NCBI GenBank assembly: GCA_017962825.1
Contig: JAGCUO010000021.1
Coordinates: forward strand, 1-64,000
Direction of reading: 5' to 3'
From: Lachnospiraceae bacterium
Lineage (GTDB): Bacteria > Bacillota > Clostridia > Lachnospirales > Lachnospiraceae
DNA length: 64,000 nt
The notes beneath the pieces were generated by a model, which saw only the letters and a program-made list of their open reading frames with translations, was not told the origin of the DNA and ran no database searches. The translations under genes and the position numbers were made by a program. This document shows positions 35,550 through 44,230 of the stretch, one piece after another (position 1 is the stretch's first letter; each line of letters begins with the position of its first letter).

Positions 35550-35864
35550 ATGGGTGCGGTAACTGACAGAGCAAAATGTATAGGATGTGGTCGATGCATT
35601 GATGTATGTCCGGGAAATGTAATAAGGAAGGATGAACAGGGAAAGGCATATCTGAAATACGAATCGGATTGCTGGAGCTGTGCCGCATGCGTGAAAGAAT
35701 GTCCGATGAAGGCGATTTATCTGAGACTTCCTCCGGAGTATGGAGGTACAGGCGCGGACATGTATGCCCGGAAAAATAAAAATATCACGACCTGGGAAAT
35801 AGTAAGAGCAGACGGGGAAGTGATCCGATATACGACAGATACGGAAGAAGCTAATAAATATTGA
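35550..35864 (+). CDS. aprB: AprB-like two-[4Fe-4S] ferredoxin subunit
   Basis: 104 residues with two cluster motifs, [12 protein letters not shown] (from about residue 10) and [12 protein letters not shown] (from about 43), each CxxCxxCxxxCP. The tail ([16 protein letters not shown]) resembles the short C-terminal arm of AprB. It should pass electrons to the FAD of the AprA-like subunit. The ATG is 9 bases after the aprA stop; cysD starts 11 bases downstream. Confidence 0.88.
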   Translation: MGAVTDRAKCIGCGRCIDVCPGNVIRKDEQGKAYLKYESDCWSCAACVKECPMKAIYLRLPPEYGGTGADMYARKNKNITTWEIVRADGEVIRYTTDTEEANKY

Positions 35865-35874
35865 GGAGAACAAA

Positions 35875-36780
35875 ATGGGAAACCAAATGACACAGCTGGA
35901 TGCGCTTGAAGCTGAGGCTATCTATATCATGAGAGAAGTTGCGGCGGAATGCGAAAAACCGGTAATGCTTTATTCGATCGGAAAAGACAGTTCGGTAATG
36001 CTTCATCTGGCGATGAAAGCGTTCTACCCGGAAAAGCCGCCCTTTCCTTTTCTTCACATAGATACAACATGGAAGTTCAAGGAGATGATAAAGTTTCGTG
36101 ATGAGACTGCGAAGAGATATGGAATAGAGTTGCATGTTCATATCAACGAGGAAGGTGTGCGTCAGGGAATTAATCCCTTTGATCACGGATCATCTTATAC
36201 CGACATAATGAAGACTCAGGCGCTTAAGCAGGCTTTGACGGAAGGCGGATATACAGCAGCCTTTGGCGGCGGAAGAAGGGATGAAGAAAAATCCAGAGCA
36301 AAGGAAAGAATCTTTTCATTCAGAAACAGCGCTCAAGGGTGGGATCCAAAGAATCAAAGACCCGAAATGTGGAAGCTGTATAATACTCAGATTCATAAAG
36401 GAGAGAGTATACGAGTATTTCCTTTATCCAACTGGACGGAAAAGGATATATGGCTGTACATACAAAGAGAGAATATTCCGATAGTTCCGTTATACTATGC
36501 GGCCGAACGTCCCTGTGTTGAAAGAGACGGACAGCTGATCATGGTGGACGATGAACGTATGAGACTTAAGCCGGATGAAAAGGTGATGATGAAGAAGATA
36601 AGATTCCGCACCCTTGGTTGTTATCCGCTGACAGGAGGCTTTGAGTCTGATGCGGTTACCATCGATGAAGTAATAAAAGAAACACTCTCTGCCGTAGAAT
36701 CCGAGAGAACAACCAGAGTAATAGACTCCGACAGCGGAGAAGGCAGTATGGAAAGAAGGAAGAAAGAGGGGTATTTCTAG
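35875..36780 (+). CDS. cysD: sulfate adenylyltransferase subunit 2
   Basis: 301-residue ATP pyrophosphatase-fold (PP-loop) subunit of ATP sulfurylase. Motif [15 protein letters not shown] at about residues 31-45 is the PP-loop, and the family segment [15 protein letters not shown] follows; [12 protein letters not shown] (about 141) and the C-terminal RCIT-region equivalents are present. It adenylates sulfate to APS, driven by GTP hydrolysis in CysN. GAGGAG precedes the ATG. It ends two bases before cysN. Confidence 0.96.
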   Translation: MGNQMTQLDALEAEAIYIMREVAAECEKPVMLYSIGKDSSVMLHLAMKAFYPEKPPFPFLHIDTTWKFKEMIKFRDETAKRYGIELHVHINEEGVRQGINPFDHGSSYTDIMKTQALKQALTEGGYTAAFGGGRRDEEKSRAKERIFSFRNSAQGWDPKNQRPEMWKLYNTQIHKGESIRVFPLSNWTEKDIWLYIQRENIPIVPLYYAAERPCVERDGQLIMVDDERMRLKPDEKVMMKKIRFRTLGCYPLTGGFESDAVTIDEVIKETLSAVESERTTRVIDSDSGEGSMERRKKEGYF

Positions 36781-36782
36781 GA

Positions 36783-38423
36783 ATGAGAGATCTGCTGAAA
36801 TTCATAACCTGCGGAAGCGTAGATGACGGTAAATCAACCCTCATAGGACATATTTTATATGATTCAAAGCTCTTATATGCAGATCAGGAAAGAGCTCTTG
36901 AACTTGAATCCAAAGTAGGAAGCAGAGGCGGAGAGATAGACTATTCATTGCTTCTTGACGGACTGACGGAGGAGCGTGAGCAGGGTATAACCATTGATGT
37001 GGCTTACAGATACTTCACTACGGATGTAAGAAGTTTTATTGTGGCCGATACTCCGGGACATGAGGAATATACCAGAAACATGGCTGTAGGCGCTTCTATC
37101 GCAGATCTGGCAATTATCCTGATCGATGCAGAAAAGGGTGTGCTTGCACAGACAAGAAGACATGCAAGGATATGTTCCATAATGGGAATAAGATATTTTG
37201 TTTTTGCCATAAACAAAATGGATCTTGTTTCATATGAGGAGAGTGTCTATTCCAAAATTGAAGAAGAGATAAATGTATTAAGCAAAGAGCTTGACCTTAA
37301 ATCGATAAAGATTATTCCCGTATCTGCCACAGAGGGCGATAATGTCACTCACGGATCCGACAACATGAAATGGTATAAGGGAGAAGATATTCTTTCTTAT
37401 CTGGAAAATGTTGATATCAGAGGAAATGATAAGGAAAAAGGATTTTATTTGCCGATACAGCGTGTGTGCAGACCCGATCATCTGTTCAGAGGATTTCAGG
37501 GACAGATCGAGAGCGGAGAGATACATGTCGGTGAAGAAATAACTGCATTCCCCAGGTTGGAGAAAGCCTGCGTAAAAAAGATATATGTGGGTGATACCGA
37601 ATGTATAGAAGCATATAAAGGACAGGCCGTAACGATTCAGCTGGACAGGGAGATAGATGTATCACGCGGTTCTGTTTTGGAAAAGGACTCATCTATAAGT
37701 ACTTCCGATTCGGTTACTGCGACGCTCATATGGATGGATGATGCTCCTTTGTTAAACGGAGGAAATTATTTCATAAAACTCGGAAGCAGTAAGATCCCCG
37801 GTGTTGTGGCAAAGATCCTGTACAGCATAGATATTAATACAGGGGAATACAGGGTAACGGATACACTGCAGAAAAATGAGATAGGTGTAGTTAAAATATC
37901 CTTTACCGATCGTATAACCGTTGACAGGTTTAAAGATCACAAAACGCTGGGTGAACTGATCCTCATAGACAGAGTAAGTTTTATGACGAGTGCATGCGGC
38001 GTTGTGGAGCAATATGACAACTCTGGTCAGATCGAGAATGGCAGAATAAGCGATAAATCCAGAAGTGCATCCATGGGCCAGCAGGCTGTGACGGTGATCT
38101 TTAAAAAGGATAAGGGGATCGACCGGGACGTTTTATGGGAGGTAGAAAAGAAGCTGGTTCTGGAAGGCAGATATGCTTACTTTATTGAAGATGAAAACAT
38201 CTCTTATGAGGAAAAGCTAAAGATAGCGGAGCATCTTAATAAAGCCGGTGTTATAGTATTGCTGCAGAGTGATACAACGGATCTAACCGGCCTATTATCG
38301 GATTCTAAAACGCATCGTATAATCTATGAGTCGAAGGAATCGGATAAAGATGCTATAGCATCATTTGTAAAAAAGATATCTGCTTACGAATATGATCTGT
38401 CAAAGGAAGCACTGAATATATAA
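36783..38423 (+). CDS. cysN: sulfate adenylyltransferase subunit 1 (GTPase) with P-loop-less C-terminal tail
   Basis: 546 residues. The GTPase has all G motifs: G1 GSVDDGKS (about 11-18), DTPGHEEY (about 88-95) and NKMD (about 143-146), followed by two beta-barrel domains to about residue 425. The remaining 115 residues exceed a plain CysN (about 475). They look like part of an APS-kinase (CysC) domain: YAYFIEDENISYEEKLKIAE and AGVIVLLQSD match the region after the P-loop of CysC. The P-loop itself (GLSGSGKS in CysC) is absent. The tail therefore cannot be an active kinase, in keeping with a pathway that uses APS directly. Starts two bases after cysD; a terminator follows. Confidence 0.9.
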   Translation: MRDLLKFITCGSVDDGKSTLIGHILYDSKLLYADQERALELESKVGSRGGEIDYSLLLDGLTEEREQGITIDVAYRYFTTDVRSFIVADTPGHEEYTRNMAVGASIADLAIILIDAEKGVLAQTRRHARICSIMGIRYFVFAINKMDLVSYEESVYSKIEEEINVLSKELDLKSIKIIPVSATEGDNVTHGSDNMKWYKGEDILSYLENVDIRGNDKEKGFYLPIQRVCRPDHLFRGFQGQIESGEIHVGEEITAFPRLEKACVKKIYVGDTECIEAYKGQAVTIQLDREIDVSRGSVLEKDSSISTSDSVTATLIWMDDAPLLNGGNYFIKLGSSKIPGVVAKILYSIDINTGEYRVTDTLQKNEIGVVKISFTDRITVDRFKDHKTLGELILIDRVSFMTSACGVVEQYDNSGQIENGRISDKSRSASMGQQAVTVIFKKDKGIDRDVLWEVEKKLVLEGRYAYFIEDENISYEEKLKIAEHLNKAGVIVLLQSDTTDLTGLLSDSKTHRIIYESKESDKDAIASFVKKISAYEYDLSKEALNI

Positions 38424-38427
38424 AAAG

Positions 38428-38465
38428 CTGCCGGGTTTTACTTCAAAAAAACCCGGCAGTTTTTT
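38428..38465. terminator. bidirectional terminator between cysN and the lipoprotein gene
   Basis: Perfect 12-bp stem CTGCCGGGTTTT (38428-38439) / AAAACCCGGCAG (38448-38459) followed by six T on the + strand and by GCTTTTTA on the - strand, so it can end transcripts from both converging genes. Confidence 0.93.
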
Positions 38466-38492
38466 GTTCCGTATTCTTGGTTTTTTCTATAA

Positions 38493-40280
38493 TTATTTAT
38501 AGATCCAGCGGGTGTCGTCTTTTCCGCTGATCCAGGTTACATCCCATTCGGCGGATCGTCCGTCCGGTGTCTCGGCATGCAATGTGTACATCGGGGCTCC
38601 TTCGGGTACGGTAACCCAGTAAGATACGATCTCTCCTTTGTCACGTATCTCGGGTTTGGTATCTCCGATGGTGAACTCGGTACCGTTCTGAAGTGATACG
38701 ACATAAACGTTGTCGGATCCTTCGCCTACATTCATCGGCAGGTTGAAATCCCATGCGTCATCACTGTGGGGATTTACCATGACCATAAAGAGCGCATCAT
38801 CCGGAGCGTAACTCATAAATTCGTTCCAGTTTTCTGCCGTGCGGTGTCGGGCATAATCCGCATATGCATAATGAGGAGCATTTACACACTCCGGTCTGTC
38901 GATGGTTTCTTCGTATATTTCAATGTAATCGTCTTTCCAGTATTCGATCGTTATCTGAGTCCCGTCTTCCGAGAAAGAAAGACCGCAGATCTCTGTACCG
39001 TCCACGGTATAAATCGGATGATCTTCATAATCATATACGGTATCCATGTATGAGTAGAATGAATCCCAGACCTTATCACCGTGGATGAAATTGGCTCCGT
39101 AGATCTCGTGCTCCGGCCACGCGTTTCTCATATCAAAAACTGTGTAGACATCCATATGAGGATTAAGGTGAGAAGTGATGATCAGATCTTCTCCGAATAC
39201 TTCAAGGTCAAGAATTGCATTTCCGTCGATTCCGTAATCTGCCGGATCGAGCTCCCATCCGTTTATGGTAAATGTATTGAATTCAAAAGATACTTCCTGT
39301 TCCAGAGAGTTGATCTCATATCTGCCGTAATATGCATCTTCCACATCGTGCATCTCTTCGATGTTTCCTTCGGAATCGGTATATATCTTATAAACGGTCG
39401 AAGGATATGCTTTGTCCAGCTCTGAAAGATCAAGCACGCCGCTTATATCTGCGTCTTCATTTATGGAGCAAAGGCAAGCCTGCTGATTATTACTCTCATC
39501 GAAATATGCGGCAAGGAACTTGAAGTTTGTGTATTCCTGATAGGTGACAAAAGATACATCATCGAGTCTCTGAACGAGGAGACCTTCATCCGTGTTTTCG
39601 ATGACCCTTGCGTAGAAATTGGCATTCTTCTGAAGATGTTCTTCATGAGTCACATTATTATTGCGGACAAGAATCCACTTCATCATGAAGTCATCATCCC
39701 CGCTTGGCGCCGCAAAAACATCGTATGCAAGGGTTGATCCGCCGTTTCCGATCTCTTCAAGATACAGATAATCCTTTCCCGCTGCCTGCGCGATCATGAA
39801 CCTTCCACTGCTCGTACTCGTATCTTCCGAGTAGCCGAATGCCTCCTCGAGGCCGTCCAGTGAGATTTCATATCGGTGAACTCCGGGGAAATTATCATCG
39901 AGGTATTCGTCAAAAAGGATCGTTCCGGAGCACATTTGGGCGGTTTCAAAATCGCCAAATTTACATACGCCATCGTCTCTTATCCAGAAACGCGCATATT
40001 CAATACCGCTTGAAGGATCAACGAATGTCCACTCTCCGGTTAAAAATTCAAGAATCGAATCGGAAGAAGAATAATCAAGATGTGTGACAGCGATTTCCGA
40101 GGGCCTATCTTCGTCCTCATTTTCATCCATCTCATCATCTTCATCTTTATCGGTATCTCTGTCCTCCTCAACCTGTTCTTCACGTGTATCCGGATCGGGA
40201 GCATTTCCGGCACATCCGGCAAGGCCTATACAGAATGAACATCCGAGAGTGAGCAATACCGTTATCAAACGCTTCTTCAT
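38493..40280 (-). CDS. large lipoprotein of unknown function with acidic linker
   Basis: 595-residue lipoprotein. The signal peptide ends in the lipobox LAGC (Cys at about residue 23). It is followed by an intensely acidic linker (about 30-60, mostly Asp and Glu), then about 530 residues without a family I recognise. That part is rich in aromatic and acidic residues; it has GEWTFVDPSSG-like strands and Trp, Tyr and Asp-rich stretches, which suggest a beta-rich, possibly carbohydrate-binding or stress-related, surface protein. AAGGAG lies 8 bases before the ATG. It is convergent with cysN and divergent from the GH95 gene, with a 16-bp palindrome just upstream of its start. Confidence 0.8.
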   Translation of the reverse strand: MKKRLITVLLTLGCSFCIGLAGCAGNAPDPDTREEQVEEDRDTDKDEDDEMDENEDEDRPSEIAVTHLDYSSSDSILEFLTGEWTFVDPSSGIEYARFWIRDDGVCKFGDFETAQMCSGTILFDEYLDDNFPGVHRYEISLDGLEEAFGYSEDTSTSSGRFMIAQAAGKDYLYLEEIGNGGSTLAYDVFAAPSGDDDFMMKWILVRNNNVTHEEHLQKNANFYARVIENTDEGLLVQRLDDVSFVTYQEYTNFKFLAAYFDESNNQQACLCSINEDADISGVLDLSELDKAYPSTVYKIYTDSEGNIEEMHDVEDAYYGRYEINSLEQEVSFEFNTFTINGWELDPADYGIDGNAILDLEVFGEDLIITSHLNPHMDVYTVFDMRNAWPEHEIYGANFIHGDKVWDSFYSYMDTVYDYEDHPIYTVDGTEICGLSFSEDGTQITIEYWKDDYIEIYEETIDRPECVNAPHYAYADYARHRTAENWNEFMSYAPDDALFMVMVNPHSDDAWDFNLPMNVGEGSDNVYVVSLQNGTEFTIGDTKPEIRDKGEIVSYWVTVPEGAPMYTLHAETPDGRSAEWDVTWISGKDDTRWIYK

Positions 40281-40295
40281 GATATCTCCTTAGCA

Positions 40296-40311
40296 TATAA
40301 ATCGATTTATA
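40296..40311. promoter_or_regulatory. 16-bp perfect palindrome in the divergent intergenic region
   Basis: TATAAATCGATTTATA, identical to its reverse complement. It lies 16 bases upstream of the lipoprotein start codon (- strand) and 70 bases upstream of the GH95 start (+ strand). A TATAAT at 40337-40342 could be the GH95 -10. A two-fold operator controlling one or both genes is possible. Confidence 0.45.
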
Positions 40312-40381
40312 GTCATCATTATAGTACAAAATGCAATATAATATAAAAGTACGTCGACTTACTTCAGAAGGAAACACATAT

Positions 40382-42544
40382 ATGAACAGACTGTGGTATG
40401 ACAGATCTACAAACGATTGGAACTGCGCACTTCCTCTCGGAAACGGATTCATGGGAGCGATGTGTTTTGGCGGTACGTTGGTGGATCGTTTTCAGATGAA
40501 TAATGACAGCATCTGGTGGGGCGGAATGCGTGACCGCATTAATCCCGATGCAAAAGAAAGCATTCCCGTTATCAGAAAGCTTATCCGTGAAGGCAGGATA
40601 ACGGAAGCGGAGGATATGGCCAATGAAACTCTGGCAGGTATCCCGGAATATCAAAGCCACTATGAGCCTCTCGGAGATCTGTTTATTATTCCCGGAGGCA
40701 GTGAGAGAATTCAGATACTCGGTATCAGAGAACGCTGGAGCGGACAGCTAAATCGTATCGAAGAAATCTCCGACTATAAAAGAGAACTGAATATAGACAC
40801 CGGTATTCACACAGTCAGTTACACGAAGGAAGGTGTGAGGTTTGTACGGGAGAGCTTTATATCCTATCCCGATAAAGTAATGGCCGTTAAGTGTCAGGGT
40901 ACTCCGCTTCGGATTTTCTCCGAGCGTGCGGATCAGTGTGAGAAAGTATATAAGCTTTCCGATAATACGCTCTGCATGGAAGGAAAATGCGGCGGAGACG
41001 GCACCGCTTTTTGCATGGTCATTCGCGCGGTAAAAGGAAACCCTTATATAAAGGGAAGAACCATACATGCTGACGGTAATGCCGAAATTCTGGTGGCTTC
41101 ACAGACCGATTATTATTGCAAAGACTATGTAGAAGACGCGGTTAAGACTCTCGATGAAGCGGAAAAGCTGGGATATGAAGCATTGAAAGAAAGGCATATC
41201 AGGGATGTATCCGAACTTATGAAAAGATGCATTCTTTCGATCGAATGCGAAGACCGTGATAACATACCTACAGATATAAGACTTAAAAAAGTTCAGGAAG
41301 GAGATTCCGACAACGGTCTTATAAATCTTGCCTTCGCATACGGAAGATATCTTCTTGTTTCGTCAAGCCGTCCGGGAAGCCTTCCGGCAAATCTTCAGGG
41401 AATATGGAATGACAGCTTCTCGCCCATGTGGGACAGCAAATATACCATCAACATAAATGCACAGATGAATTACTGGCCTGCTGAGGTAACGGGGCTTTCG
41501 GAACTTCATGCACCTCTATTTGAACTTATCAAAAAGATGGTACCGCAGGGAAGAAAAGCGGCTTCAGAGATGTATGGAGCAAGGGGCTGGATGGCTCATC
41601 ACAATACCGATATCCATGGAGATTGTGCGCCTCAGGATACATGGCCGGCGGCTTCATACTGGCAGATGGGAGCAGCGTGGCCGTGCCTGCATATATTGGA
41701 ACACTATCGCTTTACCGGGGATAAGAAGTTCATGGAAGAGTATCTCCCGGTAGTCAAGGAAGCCGCTCTCTTTTTCGAAGATACGCTTATTGAAAACGAA
41801 GCGGGTCAATTGGTGGTATCACCTTCCGTATCACCCGAGAATACATACATTCTTCCAAGCGGAGAGAAAGGAACGATGTGTGAAGGCGCATCAATGGATG
41901 CCCAGATTCTCTATGAACTCTTCAGCGGGCTTATAGAATTGGAAATGATCTCGGAGGATGAGAAGGAGAGATATACAAAGATATTAAAAAGCCTTCCCAA
42001 GCCTGTGATCGCGGATAACGGAACTCTTCAGGAGTGGGCTTATCCTTATGAAGAAGTCGAGATAGGGCACAGACATATATCGCATTGCTTTGCTCTTTAC
42101 CCCGGAAAACAACTCTTTGACGAACCCGGGAAAGACTTGCTTCTTAAAGCTGCACGGGCGACCATTGAAAGAAGACTTTCCGGAGGCGGCGGTCATACGG
42201 GATGGTCAAGAGCATGGATCATCAATATGTGGGCGAGATTATGTGACGGTGATAAATGCTATGAAAACATCGCAGCACTTCTCCAAAAGTCCATGCTTCC
42301 CAATCTTTTCGATAATCATCCGCCTTTCCAGATAGACGGAAACTTCGGACTTGTATCGGGAATAGCGGAGATGCTTCTTCAGAGTCATGAGGGAGAAGAC
42401 AAGCTTTTGCCGGCACTTCCCGCAGCGTGGCCAAACGGTAAGGTTACGGGGCTTCGTTCACGCTCCGGTAAGGAATATGACATTGAGTGGAAGAACGGAA
42501 AGCTTCTTTCTTACGAAGAAAAATCTGCTGAAAAGAATGAATAA
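40382..42544 (+). CDS. GH95-family glycoside hydrolase (alpha-L-fucosidase-like)
   Basis: 720-residue inverting glycosidase of family GH95, which mainly contains alpha-1,2-L-fucosidases and also alpha-L-galactosidases. Visible family features: the N-terminal [19 protein letters not shown] (residues 13-31), [28 protein letters not shown] (the two Asn of the catalytic centre lie in NINAQMN), [15 protein letters not shown] and the [12 protein letters not shown] segment near the end. There is no signal peptide, so it acts inside the cell on imported oligosaccharides. AGAAGGA precedes the ATG at 40382; an open extension to 40331 has no support. It is followed by a tautomerase-like gene 55 bases on. 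Confidence 0.88.
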   Translation: MNRLWYDRSTNDWNCALPLGNGFMGAMCFGGTLVDRFQMNNDSIWWGGMRDRINPDAKESIPVIRKLIREGRITEAEDMANETLAGIPEYQSHYEPLGDLFIIPGGSERIQILGIRERWSGQLNRIEEISDYKRELNIDTGIHTVSYTKEGVRFVRESFISYPDKVMAVKCQGTPLRIFSERADQCEKVYKLSDNTLCMEGKCGGDGTAFCMVIRAVKGNPYIKGRTIHADGNAEILVASQTDYYCKDYVEDAVKTLDEAEKLGYEALKERHIRDVSELMKRCILSIECEDRDNIPTDIRLKKVQEGDSDNGLINLAFAYGRYLLVSSSRPGSLPANLQGIWNDSFSPMWDSKYTININAQMNYWPAEVTGLSELHAPLFELIKKMVPQGRKAASEMYGARGWMAHHNTDIHGDCAPQDTWPAASYWQMGAAWPCLHILEHYRFTGDKKFMEEYLPVVKEAALFFEDTLIENEAGQLVVSPSVSPENTYILPSGEKGTMCEGASMDAQILYELFSGLIELEMISEDEKERYTKILKSLPKPVIADNGTLQEWAYPYEEVEIGHRHISHCFALYPGKQLFDEPGKDLLLKAARATIERRLSGGGGHTGWSRAWIINMWARLCDGDKCYENIAALLQKSMLPNLFDNHPPFQIDGNFGLVSGIAEMLLQSHEGEDKLLPALPAAWPNGKVTGLRSRSGKEYDIEWKNGKLLSYEEKSAEKNE

Positions 42545-42599
42545 ATGAATTAAAGTGATATTTATAAGATCATTAAAGAGATAAACGGAGGGAAATAAT

Positions 42600-42944
42600 A
42601 TGCCTTTTATTAATTCAAAAGTAACCGTAAAGATTTCCGAAGAACAGGAAAGAGAACTTAAAACAAGACTCGGACAGGCCATTGCCATGGTTCCCGGAAA
42701 GAGCGAAAGCTGGCTTATGACCGGATTTGAAGACGGATATCATCTCTATTTCAGAGGGGATAATTCGGAGCCCATAGCATTTGTTGAAGTCAGCGTATTC
42801 GGAAGTTCCGATAAGAATGCATTTTCAAAGCTTACGGGAGAGATCTGCAAGATATTCGGAGAGGTTCTCGGAATTGCGGCAGACCACATATATGTAAAAT
42901 ACTCTGCCACAACCGACTGGGGATGGAACGGAAGCAACTTCTGA
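42600..42944 (+). CDS. MIF-like tautomerase-superfamily protein
   Basis: 114 residues with the fold signature of macrophage migration inhibitory factor: Met followed by the catalytic Pro2 (MPFINSKVTV), KTRLGQAIAMVPGKSESWLM (about 29-48), and the C-terminal HIYVKYSATTDWGWNGSNF. Related bacterial proteins are trimers that catalyse keto-enol tautomerisation of aromatic pyruvates; the natural substrate here is unknown. GGAGGG precedes the ATG. sfsA starts 9 bases after the stop. Confidence 0.88.
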   Translation: MPFINSKVTVKISEEQERELKTRLGQAIAMVPGKSESWLMTGFEDGYHLYFRGDNSEPIAFVEVSVFGSSDKNAFSKLTGEICKIFGEVLGIAADHIYVKYSATTDWGWNGSNF

Positions 42945-42953
42945 TATCCGCTT

Positions 42954-43604
42954 ATGAGATACGATAACATTACAAAGGCCGTATTCATAAACAGACCGAA
43001 CCGATTTATCGCAAATGTGGAAATAGATGGTCGTAAAGAGACGGTACATGTGAAGAATACCGGCAGATGTAAAGAACTCCTTATCCCCGGGTGTGAAGTG
43101 TGGCTCACTGCTCCGGACAGTCCGGGTAGAAACACAAAGTACGATCTTGTTGCGGTAAGGAAGAGCACCGGTATTCTTTTCAACATAGACTCTCAGGCGC
43201 CCAATAAGGTAGTAAAGGAGTGGCTGGAAGGTCGGGGCTATGACAAAGTGATACCTGAATATACTTACGGATCATCCAGGATAGATTTCTATATGGAAAA
43301 GGGATCCGAAAAGTATCTGATGGAAGTTAAGGGCTGTACCCTTGAGGAAGACGGCATCGGATATTTCCCCGATGCTCCCACCGAAAGAGGTATTAAGCAT
43401 ATCCACGAACTTATCGGAGCGAAGAAGGCCGGCTACAAAGCCATCCTTGCTTTCGTGATCCAAATGGACGGGGTAAGTGAAGTCAGGGCAAATGTATCTA
43501 CACATCCCGAATTTGGAATCGCATTGGATGAAGCCGTAAAAGCCGGAGTTGAAGTGAAGTTTCTCAAATGCCATGTAGAGCCGGACCTGCTGGAGATACT
43601 GTGA
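42954..43604 (+). CDS. sfsA: SfsA-family DNA/RNA nuclease
   Basis: 216 residues, normal for SfsA (sugar fermentation stimulation protein). Family segments: FINRPNRFIANVEIDG (about 11-26), VKNTGRCKELLIPG (about 37-50), EYTYGSSRIDFYME (about 103-116) with VKGCTLEEDG (about 126-135), a PD-(D/E)xK-like nuclease core, and FPDAPTERGIKHI (about 140-152). SfsA was named for effects on sugar fermentation and later shown to have nuclease activity; its physiological role is unclear. It ends the unit with GH95 and the tautomerase; structured non-coding DNA follows. Confidence 0.93.
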   Translation: MRYDNITKAVFINRPNRFIANVEIDGRKETVHVKNTGRCKELLIPGCEVWLTAPDSPGRNTKYDLVAVRKSTGILFNIDSQAPNKVVKEWLEGRGYDKVIPEYTYGSSRIDFYMEKGSEKYLMEVKGCTLEEDGIGYFPDAPTERGIKHIHELIGAKKAGYKAILAFVIQMDGVSEVRANVSTHPEFGIALDEAVKAGVEVKFLKCHVEPDLLEIL

Positions 43605-43605
43605 T

Positions 43606-43642
43606 GGGAAAGTTCGTGTGTTAGTTTTCCCGTCGTGGGAAA
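43606..43642 (+). other. two mutually exclusive hairpins just after sfsA
   Basis: GGGAAA (43606-43611), TTTCCC (43626-43631) and a second GGGAAA (43637-43642). The central strand can pair with either neighbour, with loops of 14 or 5 bases. This is the geometry of a switch, but it has no U-run and may be chance. Confidence 0.35.
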
Positions 43643-43660
43643 CGTAGAATTGTTATAAAA

Positions 43661-43847
43661 GCATCAATAATCTTGAATTTGCCTTATTATGATGCCCTAA
43701 ACTGCGGAAAAGAACCGGTTAAGGCATCTAAAATTGTCAGATCAAAAACTTTTGATGCGTATAACTCGGAAAAACAGAAAAAAAGGCATCGAAACTCGAA
43801 GTAATCGCGAGTTTTGATGCCTTTAACTTGTTTTACTTTGAGAAAAC
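43661..43847. repeat. three tandem 62-63 bp imperfect repeats, each a GCATC...GATGC hairpin
   Basis: GCATC occurs at 43661, 43724 and 43786, and GATGC at 43691, 43754 and 43816, so units recur at 63 then 62 bases. Each unit is a hairpin of about 35 bases (arms 5 to 15 bp; the third is a near-perfect 15-bp stem) and a spacer of about 28 bases. Spacers share TAACT-CGGAAAA-like sequence and an A-rich end. No ORF crosses them. Their divergence suggests age; the conserved spacing suggests a common origin by tandem duplication. Confidence 0.65.
43778..43830. terminator. bidirectional terminator formed by the third repeat hairpin
   Basis: AGGCATCGAAACTCG (43784-43798) pairs with CGAGTTTTGATGCCT (43808-43822) through 15 bases with one G-U on the + strand. 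On the - strand the stem is followed by seven T (43784-43778), a good end for a tRNA-Pro transcript; on the + strand TTTAACTTGTTTT could end the sfsA transcript. Confidence 0.75.
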
Positions 43848-43881
43848 AAAGTAATGACTCTCATGTAAGGCAGGTGTGCCA

Positions 43882-43941
43882 ACTAAAAGAGGCGCTATCG
43901 CTCGGAGGAATACCTTCTCGCGGAGAGCCTCCGGTTTTAGT
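43882..43941. ncRNA. structured repeat A (co-varying hairpin)
   Basis: Nested pairing: ACTAAAA/TTTTAGT (43882-43888 / 43935-43941), GAGGC/GCCTC (43889-43893 / 43927-43931), CGC/GCG (43899-43901 / 43920-43922), a TC/TC internal loop, and GGAGG/CCTTC around an AATA loop. The core from 43897 to 43922 matches repeat B at 19 of 26 positions. All differences are transitions, and two base pairs change on both sides. G-U pairing fits the + orientation better. Function unknown. Confidence 0.55.
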
Positions 43942-43968
43942 CGTGCGTTATGGTCACGCCTACAATAA

Positions 43969-44012
43969 GAGCCCCTAATCACTCGGAAGAATGCTTCCTT
44001 GTGAAGGGGCTC
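43969..44012. ncRNA. structured repeat B (co-varying hairpin next to tRNA-Pro)
   Basis: GAGCCCCT/AGGGGCTC (43969-43976 / 44005-44012), TCAC/GTGA (43979-43982 / 44001-44004), a TC/TT internal loop, and GGAAG/CTTCC (43985-43989 / 43994-43998) around AATG. It begins six bases after the 3' end of tRNA-Pro on the - strand and can fold on either strand. Flanking GTCACGCC (43953-43960) can also pair with GGCGTGAC (44021-44028), which belongs to the tRNA gene. Confidence 0.6.
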
Positions 44013-44018
44013 TAATAG

Positions 44019-44092
<74 letters not shown>

Positions 44093-44230
44093 TAAATAAT
44101 AATTTTATAACAATATTTCTGTTGAAGTTGTGCCGTTTTAATGGGAAAATAACCATATATGTTGTTTTCCGAAACGACTTAAGAATCATACACTTTTTGA
44201 AAATATGTGTCAATCACAGGGGGTACCTAT

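Noticed and set aside
43653..43850. CRISPR-like array
   Set aside because: Three units with diverged repeats, homologous spacers and no cas genes; these are tandem hairpin repeats.
43870..43960. Integron attC-like site (AAC ... GCGTTATGG around a hairpin)
   Set aside because: The core sites do not match RYYYAAC/GTTRRRY and no integrase is present.
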